64,000 nt of DNA from NCBI GenBank assembly GCA_029747015.1, contig JAKOGI010000054.1, positions 222,501-286,500 on the forward strand, in the 5' to 3' direction. A program made the translations under genes and the position numbers. The stretch comes from Carnegiea gigantea. Lineage: Eukaryota > Streptophyta > Magnoliopsida > Caryophyllales > Cactaceae. A model generated the notes under the pieces. The model ran no database searches and was not told where the DNA came from. It saw only the letters and a list, made by a program, of their open reading frames with translations. This document shows positions 45,744 to 56,945 of the stretch, one piece after another; position 1 is the first letter of the stretch, and the number at the start of each line of letters is the position of its first letter.

Positions 45744-47096
45744 ATGGAAGGAAAAATCCTGTTTCGTAAATATGAGACAGAAAGGCTCCTAGGGGAGGGC
45801 ACTTTCGGAAGAGTCTACAAAGCAAGGAGCGTAGAAACAGGGGAAACAGTGGCAATCAAGGTGATCAACAAAGAACAAGTGAACAAACTCTCCATGGAGA
45901 AGCAAATCAAGAGGGAAATCTCAGCTATGTCCCTAGTGAAGCACCCCAACATCGTCGAGCTCAAAGAAGTCATGGCTTCGAAAACCCGCATCTATTTGGT
46001 GATGGAGTACCTAGGAGGAGGTGACTTATACACCAAAATCCTCCAACAAGGCAAGCTCAATGAGAACCGTGCTAGGAAGTACTTCCACCAGTTGACCAGG
46101 GCTGTTGATTTTTGCCACAGTCGCGGGGTTTGTCATCGCGATTTGAAGCTTGAAAACATCCTATTACACTCCAATGAAGAAACCCTCAAATTGTGTGATT
46201 TTGGGTTGGCTACATTGCCAGGGCAAGAGCAGGGCAAAGCTGATGGCCTTTTGTATACTCCTTGTGGTGCATTTGCCTATATGGCCCCAGAGATCGCTCG
46301 AGGGGATAAATATGATGGGAAAAAGGCTGATATTTGGTCGTGTGGGGTGATTCTATATACTTTGGTTGCCGGGTATCCACCCTTCCAAGATGAGAACCGG
46401 AGGCGAATGTTGTGGAAAATAAGGATTGCCGAATATGAGTTCCCCTCATGGTTTTCCCAGGAAATCAAGCAGCTGATCGGTAAAATCTTGGTCCCAGTCC
46501 CATGGGAAAGGATAACAATGGAGGGAATAATAGAATCCACTTGGTTTCGCCGACATGAATATGAACATGATCATAATGCCATTGAGTCGTCATCATCATC
46601 ATCATCAAATTCAGGGGAGGAGGGTCTCCCCTGTTTCTCCCCTGTTTCATTCAATGCCTTTGACTTCATCCTATCCATGGCTTCTGGGCTGGACTTATCA
46701 GGCCTTTTCGAGGCCCAAAGGGGGAAATTGGGTGCGACATTTGCGTCGAAGTGCTCGACTATGGAGGTGGCAAAAGCAGTGGAGAGTATGGCGGAGAGAT
46801 TGAAGTTTGTGGTGAGGGGTGGGAAAGAGCTGAAGAGGTTGGTGTTGGTAGGAGGGAAGGTGGGAAGGAAAGGGAGGTTGGTGGTGGGGGTGTCGGTTTT
46901 CGAGGTGGCGCCCGAGGTTAATGTAGTGGAGTTTTCGAGGTGGGCCGGGGACTCGGTCGAGTACATGAAGCTGATGGAGGAAGAGGTCAGGCCGGCCATG
47001 GAAGGTGTTGCTTGGAAATGGCAAGGGGATTGGGGTCCTGGAAGAGGCAGTAGTGTTGGGAGTGGGACTTGTTCTAGGATTTGTTTTTGTGTTTGA
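45744..47096 (+). CDS. CIPK: CIPK-like (SnRK3) serine/threonine kinase, intronless
   Basis: A 450-aa protein with the CBL-interacting protein kinase layout. The glycine-rich loop GEGTFGRV is at 17-24, ATP lysine K39, HRD 131-133, DFG 152-154, then MAPE and DIWSCGVILY. A serine run (about 281-291) leads to the NAF motif N304-A305-F306 (FNAFDFILSMASGLDLSGLF), the docking site for calcium-sensing CBL proteins. A PPI-like regulatory tail follows (VFEVAPEVNVVE). CIPKs phosphorylate ion transporters under CBL and calcium control. Lack of introns fits the intronless CIPK clade. It is unusually divergent: HRDLKLEN instead of HRDLKPEN, LCDFGLATL instead of the common VTDFGLSAL, and CGAFAYMAPE instead of CGTPAYVAPE. 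The short C-terminus ends CSRICFCV. The start is the ATG matching family N-termini. I cannot assign a number. Confidence 0.95.
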   Translation: MEGKILFRKYETERLLGEGTFGRVYKARSVETGETVAIKVINKEQVNKLSMEKQIKREISAMSLVKHPNIVELKEVMASKTRIYLVMEYLGGGDLYTKILQQGKLNENRARKYFHQLTRAVDFCHSRGVCHRDLKLENILLHSNEETLKLCDFGLATLPGQEQGKADGLLYTPCGAFAYMAPEIARGDKYDGKKADIWSCGVILYTLVAGYPPFQDENRRRMLWKIRIAEYEFPSWFSQEIKQLIGKILVPVPWERITMEGIIESTWFRRHEYEHDHNAIESSSSSSSNSGEEGLPCFSPVSFNAFDFILSMASGLDLSGLFEAQRGKLGATFASKCSTMEVAKAVESMAERLKFVVRGGKELKRLVLVGGKVGRKGRLVVGVSVFEVAPEVNVVEFSRWAGDSVEYMKLMEEEVRPAMEGVAWKWQGDWGPGRGSSVGSGTCSRICFCV

Positions 47097-47099
47097 GTT

Positions 47100-47924
47100 G
47101 GTCTTTGACTTGCTATCTGAGTGTAAATTTTACAATCTCAAGAAGTAAATTTCCAAGTGTTTTTCACTTGCCTATGTGAAATTTTCTAGATCTTATTGAT
47201 GTAGGATTGAATTCTAACTAGTAGGAACTTCAGCCTTTTGCAATTTTGCATGATGGGATGCTTGTTTTTTTTTTTGTTCGGGATACCCTTAATAGATTAT
47301 CTTGTTTTGAAATTTTCTACACATATGGCATGAAGGGATGTCATCAAACCATGCTATGAGTCTTTTGTGTCTTGACAAGATAATTTGAGGCCTAAAGTGT
47401 TTTTTTTTTGGGGGGTTGTCAGAGAGAGGATATATCCCCATTACCAAAGAAAATTAACTGTCAAAATCAGCATCAGAAGAAGCAACAGCCAAGCTCAGCA
47501 CGACTTGTTAAGCAGCAAGGCAAAGCCGCAAGATGTGCTCCAAAGTATAATAGGGTTGAATATAAGGATTAGAGTAAGGATGAGAAAACTAATGTCACCT
47601 CCCTAGTTTGTCGTCTTGAAAAAAAGGTCATATAAACATTACGAGCCCTCCTTCCCCCAAAATTTTCAGGACCACTCTTCTAACTTTAAATTAACATTAA
47701 TTTAAAATTAATTTAGGATTTGGCCATTTAGGACATTACTAAAAAGAGTACATGCATTTTCACAATTTGACGATTGTATTTTGTTTTAAATAATACTCCA
47801 ATATTGAAATTTGGAAGACCGCTAAAGTTTTTTTAGGTGTATTACCATAAAGAGTATTTTTACAACATATATAAAACATATGTATTTTTACCAGCTTCAC
47901 TTCTGATAACACATATTCTCAATA

Positions 47925-47925
<1 letters not shown>
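47100..47925. other. CIPK 3' flank; no gene recognised
   Basis: 3' untranslated and intergenic sequence with a T9G6 junction at 47400-47415. A diverged relative of the repeat at 6811 may lie at 47830-47930. Confidence 0.4.

Positions 47926-47929
<4 letters not shown>

Positions 47930-47984
<55 letters not shown>
47930..47984. repeat. (TA)n microsatellite
   Basis: About 27 TA units directly before the first Helitron-like unit. Confidence 0.97.
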
Positions 47985-47988
<4 letters not shown>

Positions 47989-48608
47989 TTGGATACAAAT
48001 CATGTATGAATGACATGTGGCATGTTGATGTAGCATAAAATAATGAATTGGCAAGTTATAATTGGTGGATATTAGTTGACTCATATTAATTAACATTAAT
48101 GTTATTAACTAGGATTTACTAACCTTCTAAAGGGGGAAAAAAAAATTATGATTCACTATATGTTATTATATATGTTATTACTTTGCGTTTGAAATTTAAT
48201 TAAAAAAAACTAACTACATAGGTATTTGAATAGTCACACAAAGATAACGCTAATTTAACACAATGTTACATTACATTAAAAGACTTGACCACTTAATGAA
48301 TAATTTATGTAATAATTAATAGAATAGTAACATATTCTTATCAAAAATGACAGGATTATGACTTGCATATTAAAGGTTAAAAATTTAACCTAATTCAACA
48401 AATAATTTTAATGTCAAAAAAATGTAATTTTAAGTGATCTAATTAAGAGTAAGAAAAAACATATGCATGCCTCCATGAACTATTATAATAGCATAATAGT
48501 TATTCTATCACATAAAAATTAACTTATTTTAATAAATTAGTATATCTTAATTATTTTTTAATAACAAAATTAACTCATGTCCTTGCATAGCAAGAGATAT
48601 CACACTAA
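47981..48608 (+). mobile_element. Helitron-like unit 1
   Basis: Starts TATAAAAGTTGGATACAAAT and ends with the hairpin CTTGCATAGCAAG followed by AGATATCACACTAA before a T. It is over 90% similar to unit 3 along its whole length. Non-coding. Confidence 0.7.
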
Positions 48609-49090
48609 TATATATTAAAAGTTGGATTGAACTCATGTATGAGCGACACGTAAGCTTGTCATGTAGGATGCCACATAGGAGTGAATAGTCATGTGAGATA
48701 CTTTAATACAACATAGGATGCTACATGAGATTTAAAATAAAAAGAAAAGGCTATGTAGGATGGATGTAAACTTAATACAATATTAATTCTATTTAATAAA
48801 GTAACTTCTCACATACCTTCCTATTATTTAATAAAATTTAATCATAAAATATATATGATTTAATGATGATCAAAATATAACAAAAAAATGTGAGTTATAT
48901 ATTAATTAACAATAAAAAAGTATGTTATTAGTAGGAAAAAAAATAAAGAAGACTCGCTTTACTTTTGCGTCAACAAAATAATATAATACATCAATTTATT
49001 GTTTGCTTTTTCTATAAAAAAATCTATTCTTCTAATAATATTAAAAAAATATTTAACTTACACTCTTACATCGTAAGGGTATAACCCTAG
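48609..49090 (+). mobile_element. Helitron-like unit 2
   Basis: Starts TATATATTAAAAGTTGGATT and ends CTTACATCGTAAGGGTATAA then CCCTAG, with a CTTAC/GTAAG hairpin before CTAG. Only its first 60 or so bases resemble the other units; the interior differs. Confidence 0.65.
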
Positions 49091-49728
49091 TATATATTAA
49101 AAGTTGGATACAAATCATGTATGAATGACATGTGGCATGTTGATGTGGCATATAACAATGAATTAGCAAGTTATAATTAGTGGATGTTAGTTGTTAGTTG
49201 ACTCATACTAATTAACATTAATGTTATTAACTAGGATTTACTAACCTTCCAAAGGGGGGAAAAAACTAGGATTCACTATATGTTATTATATATGTTATTA
49301 CTTTGCGGTTGAAATTTAATTAAAAAGAACTAACTACATAGGCATTTGAATAGTCACACAAAAGTAACGCTAATTTAACACAATGTTACATTACATTAAA
49401 AGACTTGACTACCTAATGAATAATTCATGCAATAATTAGTAGAATAGTAACATATTCTCATCAAAAATGATAGGATTATGACTTACATATTAAAGGTTAA
49501 AAATTTAACCTAATTCAACAAATAATTTTAATGTCAAAAAAATGTAATTTTAAGTGATCTAATTGAGAGCAAGAAAAAACTTATGCATGCCTTCATGAAC
49601 TATTATAATAGCATAATAGTTATTCTATCATACAAAAATTATCTTATTTTAATAAATTAGTATATTTTAATTATTTTTGAATAACAAAATTTACTCATGT
49701 CCTTGCATAGTAAGGGATATAACACTAG
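49091..49728 (+). mobile_element. Helitron-like unit 3
   Basis: Starts TATATATTAAAAGTTGGATA and ends CCTTGCATAGTAAGG (hairpin) then GATATAACACTAG. Nearly a full duplicate of unit 1, including ACTAACTACATAGG and TTAAAGGTTAAAAATTTAAC. Confidence 0.7.
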
Positions 49729-50568
49729 TATATATATAAAGTTGGATACAAATAATGTATGAATGATATGTTGTATCTCACATGGTATAAAATGATGACT
49801 TGGCAACTTATAATTGGTGGATGTTAGTTGAGACATATTAATCAACATTAATGTTATTAATTAGAATTTATTATACGTTATTAACTTAATTATTTATTGC
49901 ATAGTTTTACATTTCTAACTTATTTTATTTTTTCAGTAAATCCTCATGTAATTAGCTTAGTGTGCAATAATTGATGTTTTTGTATTTCAAATTGATTCAT
50001 TTTATTTTTCAGTATTAAAAGAATAAAATTAGATAAAAGAATCAAATTTTATTATTATTTTTTTAAGCCTACATCTTGAGATCATTGTAAATGAGTAATA
50101 TTATATTGCCATATAACAATTTAATCGTACTGGACAATTTATGAATGACATATAAGACAATATATACAAAGATTGTGTTAGATTTGTTGGCTATATGAAT
50201 ATTCATGTAGGGTTAAAAAGTGACTTTTTATATATGTTATGTAGAGTAATTTATAAGATTGTAATATAATTTTTATCAAATTAAGTTAAATTAAAACATA
50301 CTCTATTTAACTCCTAAAAAAATATCCACCACAAATTAATTACATTGTTATGTGTTCAAGAGTCATGAAAAAAAGGGGTAAATGGTAAATCCTTATATTA
50401 TTATAAAATTTAGAGTGATTTTAAAGGAAAACACGAAGAAAAAAATAATTATATTATTATAAAATTATTAATCTACTTTTAAAATAATATATTTTTATTA
50501 ATTATTTATACTAATATTATTAAAATAAAATTGACTAACATCCTTGCATCACAAGAGTATAACACTAG
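49729..50568 (+). mobile_element. Helitron-like unit 4
   Basis: Starts TATATATATAAAGTTGGATA and ends CTTGCATCACAAG (hairpin) then AGTATAACACTAG. About 110 bases at the left and 50 at the right match units 1 and 3; the middle is different AT-rich sequence. Non-autonomous. Confidence 0.65.
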
Positions 50569-50619
50569 TATAATATAAACTATAAAGTTTACATTTCCCT
50601 CTCCACACTTTTCTACCAA

Positions 50620-50987
50620 CATGGCTTGGCCCGCTGCCCCCAAACCCCACCTCACCCGTTTTGACGGCTTCCATCAAAACCTCTCCATTCTCTTCGGTAC
50701 TCTTTCCTAATATCCCACAAATCTCTCGTCGTTCAAGCAAGAGTCGCCTAGGTATCCCTTTTGCTTGGGCAGCTGGATGTCCGGGGTTCGACATTGAGCG
50801 GCTTGCTTTTCATCTTCTTGGAGGGAATGAGAAGCAATGTAGCGCTCGAGATGCAACTTGGGCTTTGTCCCTCCTCTATCCTGTTGGTTCATTGAATTCA
50901 TCTGAAATAGGAGTTCAGTGGACGACTAATAGTTACTCATCCCCCCCTCCCCCCAAAAAAAAAATCTATTGTTCATTTGTTAAATAA
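50620..50987 (+). pseudogene. unidentified gene-like fragment after the Helitron array
   Basis: The GC content rises sharply at the end of unit 4. A 108-codon plus frame includes SRRSSKSRLGIPFAWAAGCP and ATWALSLLYPVGSLNSSEIG. The minus strand is also open in parts. It ends in a C-run/A-run. It may be a displaced exon, but I do not recognise it. Confidence 0.25.
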
Positions 50988-51320
50988 TTAATGTCTACAA
51001 ATGTCTAATGTTCATTAGATTGAACAATTAGTATTGACGTTGGTTTTAATGTTCACATATTTTATATTAATGTTCTATAATTGAATTTTAATTAATGTCA
51101 TAAGTACTTTTTTATAATAAATTGAGCCTTTAATGTGCTCCCTATCTTAAGGTAAGATTTAATGAAATTGACAAGTTTACAGGATTGGAGACGAACAAAT
51201 TACAGCTCGAATAAACAAGACCTAAAGTCATGTTTATGTGGAGTTGACACCTTTTAGGAAAATGCCTCCACCTTCTGCCTAGATTTGAATGCGAGGACCT
51301 TCTAAGCAGAAGGTATATCA

Positions 51321-51710
51321 GAGCAAATACAAAATTAGCTCACCGATGGGGCCTACTACTGCCACGTCAATTCTCTCTCCAATTTTTTACCTCACAATTC
51401 TCACTCTCTCTAGTGAAAGACTCACTATTTTGACTCACCAAATAAAATAATATCTATAAACCCTACATCTAACAATAAAATAATACCTATAAATTCACTC
51501 CATAACACACATCTTTATTTTTAGAATTTAAAAAAAGAAAAACTAATTAAAAAATATTTTAAAAAAACAAATCACCCTCACGAGGAAACTCACTGGTCTG
51601 AGCCTCCCCGTGAGGCGTGAGGCACAAGCTTGTTGCTGCAAACCTATCCTCGCGTCACCACTCTCTCTCTCCTCCTTTTCTTCCTCGCGAGCGAATCGCT
51701 GTATGTGCTC
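51321..51710. mobile_element. Tourist-like MITE, second family member
   Basis: Left end GAGCAAATACAAAATTAGC, right end reversed GAGCACATACAGCGATTCGC. Flanks TCA and TTA are a near match to a 3-bp duplication. Internal CTCACTCTCTC and AATAAAATAATA(T/C)CTATAAA blocks are repeated. Confidence 0.5.
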
Positions 51711-51719
51711 TTAACATAC

Positions 51720-54295
51720 CACCTGAATTAGAGTTCGTTTATGTCAATGTGGTCCGAATCTTTAGATTCGGATCAACAGTATAAGTGGTCTGAGCAGTGG
51801 GCACCTTTGAGTTGTGGTATCATTCACCATCTTAAGCTTGGCATCGGACTGTAGCCCATAAACTTTTTCTTGTTTATGAGCATGGACTTTAAGCCCCAAC
51901 CAAAAATAGCCACATAAGGCGCTCTGGCACTCTGGCTCATATAAGAGGAGCACGGCCCAAAAAGGCATATATAAATGTTGATTCACTGTGCTTTCCTTTT
52001 AACCCAATTTCAGTGATGGGATCAAAGCCCAAGAGTGATGGCCATATGGTATCACCAAGTGTTTATGAAGTTTTAGAATCGAGCGCTAGTCCTATCGCGA
52101 TGTGGATGATAGTTGGGGGGTTCTCTATCAAATAGAGCACTTCTTTCATATTTTCAACATGTGCATCATATTCCTAAGAGTATATACTTTTAAGAACCAC
52201 ATCAGTAAATATATGTTTAAAAATTAATATATGACAAATACACACGTAAAAAATATATAGACATGGACAATAAGAGCATATGCTCCCGGGAGCACGTAAG
52301 AAATTGTCTCTTTTTCACTTTCATATGTTCTTTGTTGATAAAAAAGCACAAAAAGTTTTTTTTTCTCCGTGAGAAATTGGAAAACTATGCATGACTTTCA
52401 AACCGTGAAAATAAGTTGATAAATAATGCGTAAACACCTAGTCCAGCTCATTGTGACAGTGGGTGGAAAGATTAATATAGAGACTTTTTTAGAACTCTAA
52501 TGGGAGAGGATGTGATGTGTTCATTTTTACGTAATGCAAGGCTTTTCTCCTTTCAGACGGCAGGATTTATCCCTTTTTGTCATGGGCTTCTTATCCCGCC
52601 AAACTGAGGAAGGAGTCTGCCAAAAGGTGACGTATTCAAAAGAAACATAAACGGATGAGATTAGTTTTCAAAAAAGAAAACTCTAATTCAGAAACAAGAA
52701 TGTTATATCAGCTCTACTCAGATTCGTCAATGGGTAGAACTCTCAGGATATGAATTCAATTTCGTATAGCAAACTTAACCCTGTTCCTTGTTTTGAGATT
52801 GTGACTTGTTAATTAGTGAAAGACAAGGGCTGTAATGGTTTGAAGTGGTAAATGGCCTTATGCCATGGCAAGAGGTTGGGGTCAGGCAATCCATAAGAGA
52901 GGCCATTAATGGCTTTGCCAATTTTGTCCTTCAACATTCTCCAAGGATCACTCCATTCTTTTCTTTCGTTTTCTCCATGCGTTTCTTCTGCTTTTTGTCA
53001 AAGGCACGTAAATCGCATTCAGGAATACACCAGCTGTTTGTTTCATTTGATTGAGCATCTTCTAGTAAAAAAATCTAGTAATGTTCATCACCGCTTTGGA
53101 AATGTCAATTAATTTAGCGAATTCTTTGTTTTTTGAATATTCATATTTTATCTTGAATTACTTGCTTTAATTTATTGTGTAATTATGTATTGTTTCTATG
53201 TATTGTTCTTACCATTTATTAAAAAAAAGAAGAAATGACATGCGCATGCACATACATAATTGTTGGAAGTATTTAGAAAAACGATTTTTTTGCCCCCCTG
53301 GGTAAGCAATGCATCTTCTAGACCTATAATATATAGAATGTGTTTACAACCCCCATATGTTCCCCAAATAAAAGAAAATATTAAAGTATAATTAAAACAT
53401 ATTCTTAAATCTTTAACCATCAATTTAATTAAACATTTGGTTAGCATGGTTTTTGAACAGAAAATATGGCCCCTTCAAGCTAAATAAAGATAAACATAAT
53501 TCTTTTAAGATTTGAAAAGGACATGAATTACGTGATGCATCTTATTTAGGATTAACGCACATACTTATTAGACTCGCGAATCCTAAAAAGATTGGTTTTG
53601 GTAGAAGCAATGGCCTTGTTCACTAATAAGAGACAAGACCTCATTGAATTTAGTCAATTTACTTATTGGGAAATTTTGCTCATTGCCAAAATGACGAAGG
53701 AACCCAGAATTTGCCCCGTCAATTTGCTAATCATATTTGGTTTGCGCACTTATACAAACAAGCTTCCTTCAATCTTAACGTATTGCCTAGACCCTTGATG
53801 TTACTACATCATAACAAAAATCAAAAATAAAAAAACTAGCACCTTCTTCACGGATTTCTCTAAACAAATAGAATTGCCGAGACTTGTAAGAAAAAAGAAA
53901 AAACTAAATAAATTAGTATAATACAAATATATGTGTTGTCTTCTGATATTTATTTTAAAAATAATGATTGAACAAAGACTCATCAACCTAAACTAACTCG
54001 TCCACATGAACATTATGGACTGAGAATATAAAATATCAGACGATCTTCATTTAACTTGGTACGTTACACGAAATACATTCAAATTTATGTTTAGAAGTAG
54101 GTTGTAAAACTAATATCATTCATGTTAAAGATACGTCTAATCAACAACTCACCATATTAGACGTTTAAATTTTCAAAGCAAACTAGGATTTTTAATTAAT
54201 CAACCAATGCCACGTGCATGGTTAGTAATTGATGAATTAAACCACAATCAACTACACATGTCTTCTAATCGACGTGCAATTACTTTCATTTTACA
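51720..54295. other. no gene recognised; includes dispersed repeat copy 2
   Basis: Intergenic sequence. At 52181-52308 lies the second copy of the repeat at 6811-6941 (shared TTAATATATGACAAATACA and TAAGAAATTG). Other frames are short and lack domain features. Confidence 0.4.
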
Positions 54296-54346
54296 GGAAA
54301 CGACTAGAAGTCATCGTCGAGATCTGATTGGCAACGTGCACATCAT

Positions 54347-54394
54347 GATGTCAGGGCCCTGACGTCACGAGCTTTCACGCTGTCCCTGACGTCA
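54347..54394. promoter_or_regulatory. pair of TGACGTCA (as-1/bZIP-type) sites
   Basis: TGACGTCA occurs at 54360-54367 and 54387-54394, each preceded by CCC, 27 bases apart. The first overlaps the perfect palindrome GTCAGGGCCCTGAC (54350-54363). TGACGTCA is the classic binding word of plant TGA-class bZIP factors. No gene can be assigned next to it. Confidence 0.45.
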
Positions 54395-54399
54395 TCGTC

Positions 54400-56100
54400 T
54401 GTCATGGAAAGCGAATTTTGTTTTTGAGTAGTCTTGGGTAGCACGAGGAAGAATAAAGAAAATTGACTCTAAAAAGGCTTTGAAGTAACACGCATTGGTC
54501 CTCCCCACTTTTTAAGAGGTCGTTTTAGTGAATTCCACGATTTAACTTTGCTCCTTGAAAGCAAATCAAAAAGGTTTTGGTAATCAAGCACAATGTATCT
54601 CCCTTTCAGCTATTGTTGACGTTTAAATGATATAATATTGGCAATATCTTAAATTAGTATTAACTTTAGATCCCACCTACCATTGATAAGATTCGAATGA
54701 AGTAAGAACGCGACAGGTTGATTACTCCGATTAATGTGAGGAATCTAATATCTAACATCTGTGTTTTCTTTGCACCTAAAAAAGAAAAAAAAAAGAAATG
54801 TTAAAATAATTTCAGATGTAAGACGTTCATCTAAAAAATGAGATGTGACTTGAAAATCGTGGGTTACTATTATATTAAAAAAAGGTATAATTGATATGAT
54901 ATTACACACTATCAAGATTTATGTTTGGTTTTGAATTCATGCATAATTCATATTTTACTGCCATATTTAGGTACTTATCAGCAATCTCGCGACCGTTTTC
55001 TAAACTCCTGTCTTATAGTAGAAGAAAACTTATTTGTACAAAACGACTCAATTTATAAATATATAAGCCAAGTTAACATTATATGATAATTTAAGCACAT
55101 CTACAAAAGTTTTCTTGGGAGCTCGTTTCCAAATCATCTTGAATCCAGCAGTAGCAAATGATCTATCAACCTATCGAAACTGCAGAAGGGCATCCAATTT
55201 ATCTTTTGAAAAGTTCAGCTCACAAAAAATAAATAATTCATCCAATGCGTCATTCACAAATCAAGAAAAAGGAAACTGATAGCTCTTTGAGCATTTTGGG
55301 TTCTCTTCATGAATTGGACATTCAAGTCTATGAAAAAGGTGGTTTAATTAAATCTAAAAGTCTAAGGAAGAGGATGATCAATGCTCGCGAAGAATTCTCA
55401 CGCAATGCATGGGAGATTCACATATATACTCGAACTGAAATTATTAAAGACATGATTGAGTTCAGTAAGAAAATCTGAGTGGTTGTAATTAATTGGTGAT
55501 GAGAACTTTGGCACAAGAGAAATTACAAGAAGTTTGAAGAAAAAGAGTTTCGGAAAGAAATTAACCAAACCTAGCATCGTGACTCGACTAATTATCTTGT
55601 AGCCGAAGTTGATTAAAAGCAAGCACATCATTATATGAATTTTATATATTTTAGTGGACGGTATAAATTTTTTTTACGGAAGTTGTCTTATTATGCTTTC
55701 CCTTTTGCATTTCATAATTTACCTAAATAACTATAGTTGCTCTAGTTTCTTTTTCCTTTTGTTTTTATTTTTGTTATGATAGCATGAGGAATTGGTGAGG
55801 CACACTTGACAAAAGGTCTTGGTCTTGGTTGTTCGCTCGTGACATGAGCCCAAGCAACGAGTGCACTTCAATTTATAAGTCTAACAATATTCCATCAAAA
55901 AACAAAAAACTAAGTCTAACAATATATTATTATAAAACTGAAGTCGCTGATATTTTGCTCTTGAAATACAGACTTTAGGCTTACTTTTATGTGCAAAACT
56001 TGTTTTTGATATAATAAAATATATCTCAAAGAAGAAATATTATCACTAATATATATTAACTAATATAGCTCGTAATAACATATTTAAAAATTATTACTAG
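54400..56100. other. no gene recognised
   Basis: AT-rich. A plus frame at 55245-55478 (77 codons, KSKSLRKRMINAREEFSRNA) has protein-like composition but no family I recognise. Confidence 0.3.
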
Positions 56101-56159
56101 ATTGGACTAAAATACAGAATTTAGATTTCCTTTGGGCTTTAAGAAAGGAAGAGATAAGA

Positions 56160-56375
56160 CTATACATATGCATACGTATACATTTATGCATGCTTGTATG
56201 TATGTATGCATTATATATATACATATATGTGTGTGTACACACATTTATACACACACATGTTTACACAAGCATGCAAGAATGCACGCGCGCGCACACACAT
56301 ATATGTGTGTGTGTATTTGTGTGTGTACACACAAAGGCACACGCATATATATGTGTGTATACGCGCGCGTATATA
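56160..56375. repeat. compound TA/TG/CA/CG repeat
   Basis: Alternating purine-pyrimidine sequence (CATATATATGTGTGTG, CACGCGCGCGCACACACAT). It makes cysteine/tyrosine/histidine-rich frames on both strands that are not genes and could adopt Z-form DNA. Confidence 0.9.
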
Positions 56376-56945
56376 TCGTGTAAACTATAAAAAAATATAT
56401 TCTTTACATGAACAATTAAATTATATTTTTGTTCATATAAATATTTTTCTCTTAACGGTTGAAATGAATTTAGAACCAAATTTAGTGCTTAATCCTTTGT
56501 AATTTTCATATTTTTTAGCTCTAAACTCTTCTTTTTTCAAATGCAAGTTTCTAGCAGATACATATTTTTTTTTTACATATGGAGTTAAGTGAATAGATAT
56601 AAATTCAATTAAGCTTATATTTTACCAAATTAAATTTGAATAAATTCAAACAAACTTGATGACATCAAATAGCTTGACAAGAGTTGGCATTAAGTAATCA
56701 GAGCGATGAACAATATTCTAATATTGAGAACCGTAGTTGCACGGGAATGGGAATATAGTGGAGCAATTTTTATATACAAATCTTAGTCCCAACAAAGAAA
56801 ACAAATTAATTACTTGATCGGAGGTAAAATGACAAATTCAATGGATGTAGAAAAGTAGAAACTACTAATGTGTAGTTATCTAGAAAGTAGTACATATCAA
56901 GAATTACATTTTTTTTTTTTTAAACAAAGGTAAATGGATGGGGGA

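Noticed and set aside
46210..47024. Several antisense frames of 60-140 codons across the CIPK gene
   Set aside because: Shadows of a well-supported kinase coding sequence with biased codon use.
56132..56502. Overlapping frames rich in Cys, His, Tyr
   Set aside because: All derive from a compound CA/TA/CG simple repeat.
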